From Nansenia antarctica (lineage: Eukaryota > Chordata > Actinopteri > Argentiniformes > Microstomatidae): a DNA stretch of 64,000 nt. Shown here piece after piece: positions 12,223 to 23,699 of the stretch. How positions within the stretch are numbered: the stretch's first letter is position 1; each line of letters starts with the position of its first letter. The stretch is from NCBI GenBank assembly GCA_963989245.1, contig OZ022351.1, positions 16,587,388 to 16,651,387 on the forward strand. Reading direction: 5' to 3'. Below the pieces are notes generated by a model. The model saw only the letters and a program-made list of their open reading frames with translations, was not told where the DNA came from and searched no databases. The position numbers and the translations under genes are program-made.

Positions 12223-14756
12223 CTCACTATAATCACCAAGTAATTCCCAACATGAAAATGTCGGCTGTAGCACAGCACAGGTAAAACGGGAGGGAATCAA
12301 TGTCCTTTGATACAATGACTGGAGCTTAGCCTATTGACCGACACCTCTGGATCACGGGCAGCTGACATGCGGTCCTCTTCAGGGTCACTGCAAACCTCAG
12401 GCCAGACAGCTGGACCAGCTGTAATACGCCAACCAGGGTCTCGCTCGTGCTTCGTGTGTTTCCTTTCATCTTGGCGTTCTCAAAGGCGAGTAAGAGGAAC
12501 CGAGCGGTACTCTCCTCCGGTTCTCCACGGCGTGTCTTCTCTGACAGTTAGCCACAGTGGACTGAGATGAGTGATCTTTCCAGTCCTGTCATGCCTCTCA
12601 GTAGATGTTAGAGCGCAGAGTTTAACATGTGTTTCCCCCTTGAAGTAGGCAGGCCCTTCTTCAATAATTAAGCGCAGGCAGAGGAGGAAGCCCTATGTAT
12701 ATATCCATCAGTATCCCCCTCCCTCATCTTAGGATACTTACTCTGTCTCTCTTCTTCTCAGCTAGAGCGCTTCTGTAAATTATTAAAGCACTTTGAATTA
12801 TGCTCGAGTTTTCTATATTACTTGAGCTTTTCAAAGCCATGATGTATTATGTATATGCCTACTGAGATAGTATATTCGTCTTCAATGGGAATTATCTCCA
12901 GACATCTTTTAAACAAATGTTTTTACAAATGGCTTAAGCTCTTTTGGCAAGCGCTAGGGATGTTCCTCAATTACATCATATCGTTGTCTAGCACTCGTTT
13001 TCAAAGTAGTACACCACCCCCAGACAGTAGTACCACCCTGCGTTGATCGTATGAGGTCATCTTAATGTCAGAATCGACAATATTTTTAAAAAACTCCACT
13101 CAAACTCCACTTTGAAATAATTTACCGATGTAAAATGTGTCAAGTACAGAGACAACCAGTTTCAGTTTCTAAATAAACTGTTCTGCTCTGTTTTAAACTT
13201 ACTCAATGCATCAGACTTATTTCCGGACAAATGCTGCTCTAGTAGGTCTCTCGTGCTATTAACACTAATCGCTCCATTGGGTTGCCTCAGGCACGCAATT
13301 CTGTCAAAAGAGAAACCAAAACCTTTTGGATTAGAACATCTTGTAAAAGTGGGTTTAATAAATCACGTATCAAGGTAAAACGGGCACATAACTCAGAAGC
13401 AACATTGCCGTATCATATCCTTGATTGAGTGTGATTGATTAAGTACGCGGAGTGCGTCAAGAGATCGTTACCGAATGAACGGGCTTCAATGCTGACCAAA
13501 AGCTGCATCAAACATTCGAAAAGAAGCGTAACTTGAGTTAGGTGACTATGTCAAATCCGAGAGCGAAACAACTCTAGAATGTAAATAGAGCGCAACGGCG
13601 CTTCAAGGCGCTTCAAGGGCCACAACTCGGTCGTTTTTCGGGATGTGATACAGTATTGCCACGATGATTTCTCACTTAAACTTTATGATCTCTGAGGTAT
13701 TATAGCGATACTATGGCATGTTGATTTGTGGTGTTGCGTCGTGGTAAATCCTCAAGGTTGGTGTTTATGTGCCAAAAGGTTCCCCATACCGCCTTCATCG
13801 ATAAGTCAAAGGGACACAATGCCGTTGCACTGTAATGGCAAATCTATTACACACTGGTTATATTTGGTGCTTCATCATCCTTTCCTCCTCTTTTTCTCCA
13901 TGGCTACCAAACAATATGACCAACATATGCATCATCTGAGAGAAATCAACAATAGCGCTCCATACACAACCATATGGAGAAATCCCATTCTGCACCACCT
14001 ACTGCAGTTTTCCAGTGGACTGTGCATATTTGATTGTGGCATATGCTTCGTGTGTACGTATAGGGAGACGGACCATATGTTGTCAGCGGTCCTTGGAGAA
14101 CGTTACTGTTCATCACAGCTCCGCGGGGGGGGCAGTTCCCACAGCAGACACACGCACGCCTCCGTCTCCGTTTGTCTATCCTCCCCCCACTGATGACCTA
14201 GCAGAGGAACACAGGAAGGAAGGGAAGGACAGACCGAGAGTGGAATGATGATAATCATTGTTCTCTCTCTCTCTCTCTCTTTTCTCCTTTCTGTGTGATT
14301 GATACTGTACCTCCTTCCTCTGTTCCCTGCCACATCTGTTCGTATGTACAGGTGGTGGAGAGGGGGGCTATTGTGTGCTGTGTGTTATTGGATATACTAC
14401 GACATACATCTTTGAGCGGGTAGATGTTTGATGAGGTGAATCAAGGACAGCATCTGTCGGAATCCCCAGAGGAGGCAGACCTAGGGTTCAATAGAGAGTT
14501 TGTGTTCTTCTTTCAAAAAACTTTGAGCTATTTGCGTTTATAACTCGTCGGTTAGCGCCTGGCGGGCGGGGCTTGCACCTACGGGACTATTCCGTTGGTT
14601 CGTTGATGCCAGATCACCATCTCATTGGCTGTGTCGTAGAATATTATCGCTTTCCACTCCTATCTGATCTTCAGATCGGATTCCTTTTTTTATGTCTAAT
14701 GCTTTAGTACTTGATTGGGTACACCATGACACTATCTATGTAATCTTTAACATGGT
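12223..14756. other. single-copy intronic sequence
   Basis: About 2.5 kb with no convincing exon. A 155-codon open frame starting at 13726 has no recognisable domain, no family resemblance and no splice context; I treat it as chance. A GA/CT tract lies at 14265-14282. Confidence 0.4.
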
Positions 14757-14990
14757 AAATGGACTGCACTTATATAGCGCCTTTATCCAAAGCGCTTTAC
14801 AATGGCCTCTCATTCACCCATTCACACACACATTCACACACCAATGGCGGCAAGCTACCAGGAAAGGCGCCGGCCCGCTCACTGGGAGCAATTTGGAGTT
14901 CAGTGTCTTGCCCAAGGACACTTTGACAAGTGGCCAGCTGGGGCTTGAACCGCCGGTCTGCCAACCTTGCGATCAATAGACGGCGGCTCG
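14757..14990 (-). mobile_element. tRNA-derived SINE, near full length
   Basis: Read on the minus strand it has a B-box-like ggttcaagccccagctgg, the core gtccttgggcaagacactg, then agcttgccgccattggtgtg, and a 3' end aaagcgctttggataaagg followed by cgctatataagtgcagtcc. The same element recurs at 47408 (+) and 56036 (-). The layout resembles the tRNA-derived SINEs widespread in percomorph and other teleost fish. Confidence 0.8.
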
Positions 14991-15716
14991 AACACATTTA
15001 AGTGTATTATTTATTCGAAAATACTTAGAAATACTCTCAACTCTCGATTTTGTCCTCTGCTGGAAGCCTCTGTTTCTGGTAAAGTGCCGAGCAGTGGAGG
15101 CGTTTGTCACCCCTGGCTGTCGAACGAGAACTGGGTAATTGTGAAGTGTACAGCCGTCAGGAAAGCAGAGATGAGAGGCTGGAAGCAGAGTTGAGGACAA
15201 TATGGGAGGGAGGAGGGGAGGAGAGAAGTCAGCAGGCAGTTGCAGCTGGTTTGATTGAGAGGTGGATGTGGAGGGAGAGAGAGAGAGAGAGCCCGATTTC
15301 ACGGTTGCACATTCACTCCTAATGACAAAATGATGACCCTTCTCCATCTGCCACTCAATCATATCAGGCCAATCAGAGCTCGTTCCTGGTCGGCTCGCGC
15401 TCCGTCAGGCACTCCCATCTGCGCTCGCAGCAACATTAAAGTACATAATCAAATGTTCAGATGTTGGGGTAAAGGGAATGGTACGGGGCGAGGCTTTCTT
15501 CTCATTATCAATGTGTGAAAAGTGATACTCTATAATACTGTAATATGTAGTGGTGGTCATTTGATTTGAGTGTAGCGGAAAATCCCAATACAACTCTCTA
15601 GATTTTGTAGTGTGCAATACTACTATAGTCAGTGGTGTGATTAGCCCTATCTGCATTTTCATGTATAGGCCTGTAGTGTTTTTTTTTTTAGCTTTGTTTT
15701 GGCTATTGGGGTTTCT
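14991..15716. other. single-copy intronic sequence
   Basis: About 700 bp without a recognised element. A short GA tract lies at 15276-15290. Confidence 0.4.
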
Positions 15717-16025
15717 CTCTCTCTCTCTCTGCTCTCCTCTCTCTTTCCCTCTCTCTCAATATTTCACACTGTCTTTTTATCTTTGTCTCTCTCTCTCCTC
15801 TCTCTCTCCCCTCTCTCTCTCTCTCCCCTCTCTCACTCTGATGGTGAGATATGTTGAAGCCACTCCATATCCAGCGAAGAGCATGGCCCTTTCTTACTCT
15901 GACATTGTGTGCCTCTGCTACTTGACAGTGTGTGTGTGCGTGTGCGTGTGCGTGTGCGTGTGCGCGTGCGCGTGCGCGTGCGTGTGTGTGTGTGTGTGTG
16001 CGTGTGTCTGTGTTGTGTGTATGTC
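15717..16025. repeat. CT-rich tract and GT/GC alternating tract
   Basis: A degenerate CT-rich block (15717-15838) is followed after about 90 bp by GTGCGTGTGCGCGTGCG-type sequence (15929-16020). The second tract is pure alternating purine-pyrimidine with many CG steps and is the best Z-DNA candidate in the window. Confidence 0.85.
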
Positions 16026-16639
16026 TCACACCTAACTCTAATCCGCCATCTCTCCTCATGATATTTCCTAGCTGTGTTTATTTCTCTCTATTGAACGGCT
16101 GCTTCCCCTCCCACCCTGTCCGTCTCTCTCTGTTCTGGATCGGGGTGTGACAACCAGCTGTTCTCCCCCTTCCACCACTTGCACCGCTCCTCACAACACT
16201 TCAATTATATGTATAATGTGCCGCCAATCACTCCATCCCTCCCTTCCTATCGGGCCGATGGAGAGAAACCCGAGGGATGAAATGATTTGGTATGCACCAT
16301 CAGCACAGCCCTGTTTCATTGCGGTGGCCTTATCTTCCTAATGGATTATGGGAAAGAGGACCAAAGCGAGGAAGCTGGTGTGAGGATGGTTGGACTCCCT
16401 ACTATAGGCAGTAGGAGTTGGCTCAAACCGATTAAATACACCATGCTGTTTGGTTTTGTGTCTAGAATCACAGTGCTTATTAAGAGAGCAGACGATAGAG
16501 GACGCTTGTATGTGGGAGTCACTGTATCCAGCCTGGCTGTTGATGGATAGTAAAATAATCGATGCATAGTAACAAACAAGCTCGTCTGTTGCTCTGAATT
16601 GAGTTGCTGCAGTTGAATAATCAACATTGATCATAGTTG

Positions 16640-16925
16640 ACTTACTGAACCGTTACTGTAATACAGTATCTGTCATACAAAAAAAGAATAAGAGACCACT
16701 GCAAATTAATGATAGTTTCTCTGGTTTTACTATTTATAGGTATGTGTTTGAGTATAATGACGTTTTTTTTTGTTTTATTCTATAATGGTATATAACGATA
16801 TAGTAGTTATATGGTAATATAACTAATGGTTCAGAAATAAATATTTGGTGGAATAACCCTGATTTTCAATCACAGTTTTCATGTGTCTTGCCATGCTGTC
16901 CACCAGTCTTTAACTTTGCGGTTGG
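16640..16925 (-). pseudogene. Tc1-like transposon, 3' end with transposase C-terminus
   Basis: On the minus strand the last codons read MARHMKTVIENQGYSTKY followed by LFLNH and a stop. This is the C-terminal end of a Tc1-like transposase family common in fish. Downstream sequence (aataagagaccactgcaaa; ctggttttactatttatagg) matches the element's usual 3' non-coding end as I remember it. The catalytic DDE domain is absent, and the region between 16750 and 16830 looks internally deleted. Confidence 0.75.
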
Positions 16926-17219
16926 ATGACTTTCATGACTTTCATGACGATAATGAAGGCAAATCCCGAACAGAAAGGCTAAAAAAGGAAATTTTACTCA
17001 GTGGAACTTGACGCAACAGCTCTGCTCAACGAACACGTGATATATGAAAATGTGCACTCGTCTCTGCCTGACTGAGGCACCGAAAACGGCATTAGTTTAA
17101 ATGTAAGTTTTCACCTTATTATAACAGTGAAATGACTTGTGCAATGTTAACTGATGTTGTTAAGATTGTGGTTGATTACACTCCAACTACTAATTGTGTT
17201 GCAGAAATTTAGTCCTGGC

Positions 17220-17220
<1 letters not shown>

Positions 17221-17261
<41 letters not shown>

Positions 17262-17262
17262 A
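17221..17262. repeat. (CA)n microsatellite
   Basis: Pure CA run of about 20 units. Confidence 0.95.
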
Positions 17263-18525
17263 TCAACCTATTCATACTCTTTGCTTCTGTGAAACATGGT
17301 CAAAAATAGCTGCAGTGACACAGGGTCACCACTAGTCTGTCTGAATTGAATGTCTGCAGTGCACACTGTGCACAGGCCAATATAAACAACATAAACAACA
17401 CAAAGATGAGGGAAAACCCTGAAAAAGTCTAGACAGCAGTGTCAATGCTCCTACTCTATTGATACACCTGAATGACCACATGCACTATGCATATTTAAAT
17501 AGCTTGACAGTAGTTTCTCCTCTGTGTTACTTCAGTGGTCACTTGCCTGGCTTTGAGTAACATTATATTACAGAAACAAACTGCATCTGCACATGGGTTT
17601 CTAATTATCACCACTGAATGAAAACATGTTACGTTAGCTTGTCACACAGTCATCCATTTAAGTGATTGACTGCTGAATTTGCCACAATTTACGGGACACA
17701 GCATTGTAGACATCGTGGAAATCATGAATTGATCAGGAAATCAATGATGATAGTTAGCGAACGAGTTTGATCTGACTCCAATTAATGAATTGGATAACAT
17801 TGCCCGCCTACTTGCTTAACTAGCCGAATATAATGAGCCTGAAGTTTATAGTGGGGATATCCATTGGACGTTATGAAAGGCCATTAACGAGGGCACCTCA
17901 CTCTTTCAATGTCTATTTTAGTTGGGAAATCAATATGCAAATAGTTTAAGTAAGAGTAATTTCCTGTCATGCTATATGTACGATGGAAATGTCCCTCCTA
18001 ATTAGATTACAAGATTCTAATTGCAGAAATCGCCATCCGGTGATCCAAGCGGTTTTGTGCGCTGAACCCTGGGTATGCAACTCAACTAAACCATCATCAA
18101 GCAATTTCGAGTCTTAACCTGGTCAATTATAATTTCATACATAATTTCTCGCATATTATCCTAGCACACAGATCTATCTATTGCATTTACGGACAAATGA
18201 GAAGAGCGTTGTATCATCATTTGAGGACATTCATTTAGACAATAAAGACTGTAAGCAATCCACCTTACTTCAAGTCCTACAATCAAGAGGGTAAACACAC
18301 CAAATATGAACATACCGTCAGAGGAAAAAGTTCTTAGAAAGCATTCAATTAAGAATACGACAGTCTTAGATTGTATGTGCATATCAACTTTAAACATTAA
18401 CCTTCTCACGTACCAGATTTACTGTAAGAGAAAGAATCAAGAAATACCGTGTCATTTTATTGGACAGATATAGTGAAGACAGACAGGAAAGTAAGGAGAA
18501 GAAGGGAGAGAGGGCACGTCAGCAG
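17263..18525. other. single-copy sequence; candidate conserved non-coding block at 17740-18160
   Basis: There are no simple repeats, no transposon ends and no open frame. The 17740-18160 part is rich in homeodomain- and POU-like words (ctccaattaatgaattgg, atatgcaaatag, cctaattagattac), as is typical of developmental enhancers. This is inference from composition only. Confidence 0.35.
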
Positions 18526-18710
18526 GGTATGGGCCGAATTCGAACCCATTCCGACATGTGGCCTGAGGTCGTCCAGTGGTCTAGCACCGTGGTCTACAGT
18601 GCACACATATGCCCATGTCGGCATGGGTTCGAATTCGGCCCATACCGTGCTGACATGGGCATATGTGTGCATTGTAGACCACGGTGCTAGACCACTGGAC
18701 GACCTCAGGC
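18526..18710. mobile_element. nested pair of tRNA-like retroposons in opposite orientation
   Basis: A + strand unit (about 18561-18646) has an internal B-box-like ggttcgaattc and a candidate A-box region around gtccagtggtctagc. It interrupts a minus-strand unit of the same sequence. The head of that unit lies at 18710-18652 (59 bp, one mismatch to the + copy) and its tail at 18558-18526 (33 bp, one mismatch). The word gacatg flanks the inserted copy on both sides (18553-18558 and 18652-18657) and looks like a target-site duplication. The whole can fold into a strong hairpin. Confidence 0.65.
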
Positions 18711-18729
18711 TACTCTTTTAACTAACTGT

Positions 18730-18975
18730 CTGACTGCCTGGTCCTTGCGAGGAGCTCCTGTGCGTGGCCGGTTGATGGTCAAATGATGTTGCTTCCACTT
18801 GAGGATAACGGCCCCGATGCGGCTCACAGGAACATTTAGGAGTTGGGAAGCCGTGGGTAACCAGTACCATTACTATGGTAACCAGTACCATTACTCTGCT
18901 GCCCAACAGTCTTGTTGCGAAGGTCTTGGGAGAGCTCTTTGCCTCTCCCCTTCATGAGATGTTTTCTTGCTGGAA
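18730..18975 (-). pseudogene. Tc1-like transposase N-terminus, frameshifted
   Basis: On the minus strand the frame begins MKGRGKELSQDLRNKTVG, the first helix of the paired-like DNA-binding domain of Tc1/mariner transposases. After an internal 22-bp duplication (accagtaccattactat words at 18862-18896) and a frame change it continues as SQLLNVPVSRIGAVILKWK and then NRPRTGAPRK, corresponding to the second helix-turn-helix and the GRPR-like motif. No DDE catalytic part follows, and the fragment abuts the retroposon pair at 18710. Confidence 0.8.
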
Positions 18976-19332
18976 AGCTTGGTGACATGATTTGGTAACT
19001 TGCATTCAAAGGTGGGAAGCCCTTTTTGGGAAGAGTGGAGGGACTTCCCCACCAACATGCACTAACCCAGCTGATTCTAATTAGCACAGGTAGGAGAACT
19101 CATTGCTCAGTGGAATAAACTGGTTAAGTGTTTTTTTTCTTACTCTTTGTTCAGTACTGTTTCCTGTGTCATTCCACTTTATTGCACTTAGCTTCTTTAA
19201 TGAAATTTCAATACAGAAGGGAGACTATTGGGGCACTCGCAGTTAACACAACGGTCAAAACAGGACTATGTTATCCTACTATGTTCGATGGCTTGTCCAT
19301 TACAGTCAACAGAGCCATGTACTCCGTTGAAC

Positions 19333-20330
19333 TCAATTCTGATTTGCACATGACAAAGGATGGGGGAGGTCCCCCATTTCTATATCCCTACATTTAGACT
19401 CGGTGTGACGACTTTGTTGGCAATAGTCACAGCGGGTTACTTTATTTTGAGAATATACGCCGTGTCTGAAATATGGAGGCGGTCTGCTTCTTCCAAGAAT
19501 CCAACATTTTGTCACAGAGTGACCCAGTCTTTTACACTAACTACAATGTCTAACGTGGGGATAGGCTTTGATTGCGTCTACTGAAGACTCCTGACATAGA
19601 CAATAGAAAACTGTTTCCTTGCCGACATCGCTTGTCGTTGTGGTAGTTAAAGAGACAAGTGCATTAGTATTTCGAGAAACAGGGACATGTGCAGTAATGT
19701 TTGAGGTTTCCGATTTACAAGCATTAGAAGTGCAGTTTGAGTCACATAGGGAGATGGAGCTAAATCCACTTTCAGCGTCGGAAGCACTCTCTAGCGACAC
19801 AATGTAGTTGTAAACGCTTAACATTACTGTTCAATAAAGCAATCTTTTCGGCATCTTTCTCTTGCTGTTTTTCCCCAGCTAAGCTTTTCACGACCAAAGT
19901 TATCGAGTTGGAGCTTCAACTCCTGAATGCTCTCCTTATATTAGTCCTCCTTATAGGCCTTTTCACTTAACAGTGATGCATTTAGCGCATCATTCGGAAT
20001 ATCCTTCTTAGATGTTTTTTCAATAATCAATAGGCTTTCGTATTAAGATCCTCCCCCGCTTGAGTGAGATCCTTAAGCAGATGTTTATTCACATCTTGTT
20101 GCTCCGGGGCAACATTCTTGTGTTTGTCTCTGTTAAGCAGATAACCCATCTAACCCATCAGATAACCCATCGCATGTAGAATTAGCTTTTTTCTGACTTG
20201 CCTCTATGAATGCCAATTGTTTGACAGTTATCAAGAATTTCATTCTCGGATGAATTAGCTGTACGGTGCTTCTTGTATTTTTTTGTCCAACTGCAGCCAT
20301 GTGTCTGTAACATTTACCGAAGCACATAAC
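19333..20330 (-). pseudogene. decayed reading region with coiled-coil-like segments and a CCHC zinc knuckle
   Basis: Several minus-strand segments look once-coding. They include KKYKKHRTANSSENEILDN (near 20270), KHKNVAPEQQDVNKHLLKDL (near 20100), SIQELKLQLDNFGREKL (near 19920) and EKQQEKDAEKIALL (near 19860), separated by stops and frameshifts. Further on, at about 19391-19432, CDYCQQSRHTESKC fits the C-X2-C-X4-H-X4-C zinc knuckle exactly. Gag proteins of retroelements and some cellular RNA-binding proteins use this motif. The lack of introns and the many breaks suggest a retroelement remnant or processed pseudogene. I do not recognise the family. Confidence 0.4.
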
Positions 20331-22240
20331 TCAATCATGGATGTACCTCCTGCCATTATATTCGTTACACATGGTGAGTGATTACCTCAAATGATCAAAG
20401 CACGGTTTATATCTGTCCTGAAAGTAGGCCTAGTTTATAACTCATGCAGTTGTGAGTTTTCCTCACAATCAATGTGATTATAATACCCGTACGCATGGAC
20501 CAATACAACACAATGCATCAATCAATTTCAACTCCATATCACGTCAGGGTCACCAAAACTGTAGGGCCTAATAGGACGACAGTTACAATACGGAGGCTTG
20601 GCCAGGAAATGTGGCTATGTTTTGTTAATAGCAAAGCCTATCTTAATATTCATAATCTGACTGCAAGTTATTTAATTAACACTATGTGCAAAGAATTGTT
20701 GAGTTTGTGCTGAGTAGTGCAAGAACGGTCAAATAGAATGAATCAAATGAGGCTTTAATAATACTATATACTTCCAATTATTACAAGGCAAATCATTTGT
20801 AGAAAACATGTTACATTCTACCCTCAATAGTAATTGATAGGTAGAGAGAGAGAGAGAGGGAAATTAAACGAAGACAGACCACATATCTCTTTACTGTACT
20901 CCTGAATCTACACCATCTGTCCAGGACACAAAGAAAAGAAAGACTTATCCCCTGCATTGTGATTTTATATCCCACTTCAACCACAGTACCAATGACCTAT
21001 AGACCTATCTATTCTATTCAGATAAAACCACCACATTTTGACATTTTGAGAGCCTGTAAAATGTCACTGAGAGACTAGTTCACATCCATTTGTCCCATCG
21101 GGGGTAGGGTCATTGGCTGATAGGGGTAGAATTGAACTTTTCCCTCTTCAAGTCCAGTTTATCTTCTACCCAAAATATAACACATTACAATTACAATTTC
21201 ACGTAATTATATTACAAATTAAGAATTGATTACTCATCCATGAAGATGCCAGGTTAGAATCAATAATCTCTTTGAATAATCTGACATTTTAAAGCAATCG
21301 GCCGATTGCCTTTCTCGACCGGTGCATCCCTATCTATTAGTATTACATATTGAGTCTGATTTGCATCCAGTATAGTAATAATCAATTAGGATAGCATGCT
21401 ACAAGAGAAGGTGTTATGTTGTTATGTCTGCAGACTGGGTGAACAGTGATGCATCGGTATTTGATTGTTTTCCGCTATGGTTCCGCTATTGTGGTGCTAT
21501 GCCTGAGTGACGGATATCTGTTATGTATTGCTCTGTTCTGTCAGTTGATATGCTAGTAAACAAACGTGGAGTTGATGTTACGATTGTGTTGTGTGTTTCA
21601 TATTACAAACACAATATATGTTGACGAGGATGGCTGGTGTTTCTCTCCCACCCCCTTCCTCCTTCCTCATTATTGCCAGACGAGCCTCCAATTCCTAGGA
21701 CTTTTAGTCCTTCGAAATGTACTGTGACGTACCGAAAATGCTGTGTGTTTCATATTACAAACACAATAGAAGGGCCTAGAATACGACACAGAACTTTGAT
21801 AAAGAAGTGAGTACTGCTCATCCGTATTTATGCTAGAAATCCAAAGACTGACGTAGACCAAGCTCCACTTGATCAAAGTCTTAAAGCTGGCTCCCATGGC
21901 TTCTGCTTTCAGGTTGAAGTGCGTGTTGTTTATGGTTTGTTTATTTTCTGTTGTGTTTTGCATTCCAGGAAACTATAATGTAGCCTCCGAGGCTATAACA
22001 CTTTCAGCTCCCTTGGCACTCAAGGAGTCCACGGGTCGGCTGTCATTCAGTGAAGGTTCCCATTGTTGGGACCCTTTACCTTTCTGGTTTAAGGACAAGA
22101 ACCCAAACAGAGACTGATTGTTGCTGTAAGAGTGGAGTTGCCGATCTGTTCTCTGGATCCCTACAGTATGTCATCAGCTGATATTGAACCCTGGTGTTTT
22201 GCGTTGCCATAGGACTCTGTTAGCCTGTTGAGCTAAAGCC
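20330..22240. other. single-copy AT-rich sequence with minor repeats
   Basis: It contains a GA tract (20840-20860), a possible hAT-type terminus near 21295-21335 and a 27-bp direct repeat (21589-21615 and 21742-21768). No exon was recognised. Confidence 0.4.
21295..21336 (-). mobile_element. possible hAT-type terminus
   Basis: The sequence caatcggccgattgcc ... ccggtgcatccctat, read on the other strand, starts agggatgcaccgg. This resembles the repeated ends of hAT-like elements with agggatgcaccgat termini in fish. Only one end is visible. Confidence 0.35.
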
Positions 22241-22299
22241 TTGGCACGTCTGTTTCACTACAACTACAATGCTGTGGTTAAAGGCTATTTAGTGCTATC

Positions 22300-22405
22300 T
22301 GTGCTTGCTTGGCTGGGCCGGGTGTGCTGGTGGTGGGGCGGGCTGGGTGTGTGGGGCGGCGGGGGCTCCCCGAAGGGGGGGTGTGGGGGTCCACCGCTGG
22401 GTGCT
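22300..22405. other. G-rich patch
   Basis: The + strand has many GGG and GGGG runs (ggggcggcgggggctcc, gaagggggggtgtgggggtc), far above the surrounding composition; a G-quadruplex candidate on the transcribed RNA if the host gene is on the + strand. Confidence 0.5.
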
Positions 22406-22499
22406 GGTAGGCAAACTGGTTAGTAGTCGCTCTATGTGTAGAATGAATTTTCCTGGCTACATAGTGTACAGGTTTTTACTTTTGCCTGCTTGCGGCTCT

Positions 22500-22581
22500 G
22501 TCAGTATGTGAAGCGCATTCAGTTGCATCTTGTAAGAAATGCGCTATACAAATAACATTTGATTTGATTTGATTTGATTTT
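22500..22581 (+). mobile_element. non-LTR retrotransposon 3' end with (TTTGA)n tail
   Basis: gaaatgcgctatacaaataa followed by four tandem atttg/gattt units is the usual 3' terminus of an L2-type LINE or dependent SINE in fish. The upstream part was not recognised as coding, so it is a short truncated copy. Confidence 0.65.
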
Positions 22582-23570
22582 AATAGTGTTCAGTAGTGGT
22601 CTTGATACACCACTCTGTCTGTGCAAAATATATAGCTACAGCTATGAAACTGGTGCTGCTCTTTGAAACCATGGCTGTAATTATATCAGACATTACATTG
22701 GGAGAAGCAGGGAATCTGAGCATTTGCAGTGGTGGAACATATGACCTCTTAGATATATTCCTATAAGACAGGTATACTGTAGAAAAGCATTTTTTGGTGA
22801 AGAAGATTGCTTTAAAAGCTACCCTGATGACAGTTGGAAAATAGTGTCATTAACGAGGCTTATCAAGCCTCCTTTTAACTGTAATGTCTGTTTTTTTTGC
22901 TTGGGAAACAACCGTATCTGTATTTACTTTTCTAAACCGTTGGTCAGAAGTAATTTTATAGGCAATTCATTGTTGTGAACTACTGCTGTAGAGTCTATCT
23001 GTATGCTTTTTGTTGTGTTGTATTGTGCCTCAGAGATTAACTATTGCTAGGTATGTTTTATATCATTAGAGACCCTAGAACTGCGGAGCCCATGAAACTC
23101 TTTTGCCTCAAATTGACATATCCCTGATTTCATCAACCTTATTTTTCAAATGTTATCAGGGCTGTTGTACAGGAAACTAGGTTTAGTACTGTATACTGTA
23201 TGTGCTGTGGTAAACATGTACTGTATCTTGATTGGTGTATTGGGCTGGTTCTGCCAAAGGGAATGTGCTTCTCTTTCTTTGTTGTATTCCTTATCTCTGA
23301 CTCTCTATTAAAGAGACACCTCTGATTGACAGTAACAGTACATTCGAGTACAGTTCAGTAGAGATGCATTATGTAGAGGAGGCGAATAATACAGTTAAAA
23401 GCGTTTCTATGCCAAACAGTTCTGTGTGTGTTCCATTGGTACTTCAGAGAAAAAAAAAGCATTTGTGTGAGCAATAGCCTTCGGGAGTTGCGCCAAATGA
23501 AAATGCTTTTTTTTTTCTACCCCCCACACCTCACTTCAAGAAGTGTTTGCTTGTTTTCAGTTATCTTCTC
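22582..23570. other. single-copy intronic sequence
   Basis: AT-rich sequence leading towards the microexon. Nothing was recognised except homopolymer T and A runs near 23450-23520. Confidence 0.4.
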
Positions 23571-23610
23571 TATCTATCTATCTATCTATCTCTCTCTTTT
23601 TTTTTTTTTA
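23571..23610. repeat. (TCTA)n / CT / poly-T tract
   Basis: Short tetranucleotide repeat grading into a T run, about 150 bp upstream of the 30-nt exon. Confidence 0.85.
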
Positions 23611-23699
23611 CCTTTTGATTTGAACTCTGACATCCAAGTCTGCCCCAGGATGTCTGTCACAAACTGCAGTCCAACGTTGTGACAATGCTTTTTTTCTTC

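Noticed and set aside
13726..14193. 155-codon + strand open frame
   Set aside because: No domain, no splice context, and composition typical of chance frames.
18561..18646. A functional tRNA gene
   Set aside because: It has a B-box-like motif but no convincing acceptor-stem pairing or anticodon loop, and it occurs as a nested inverted pair; a retroposon is more likely.
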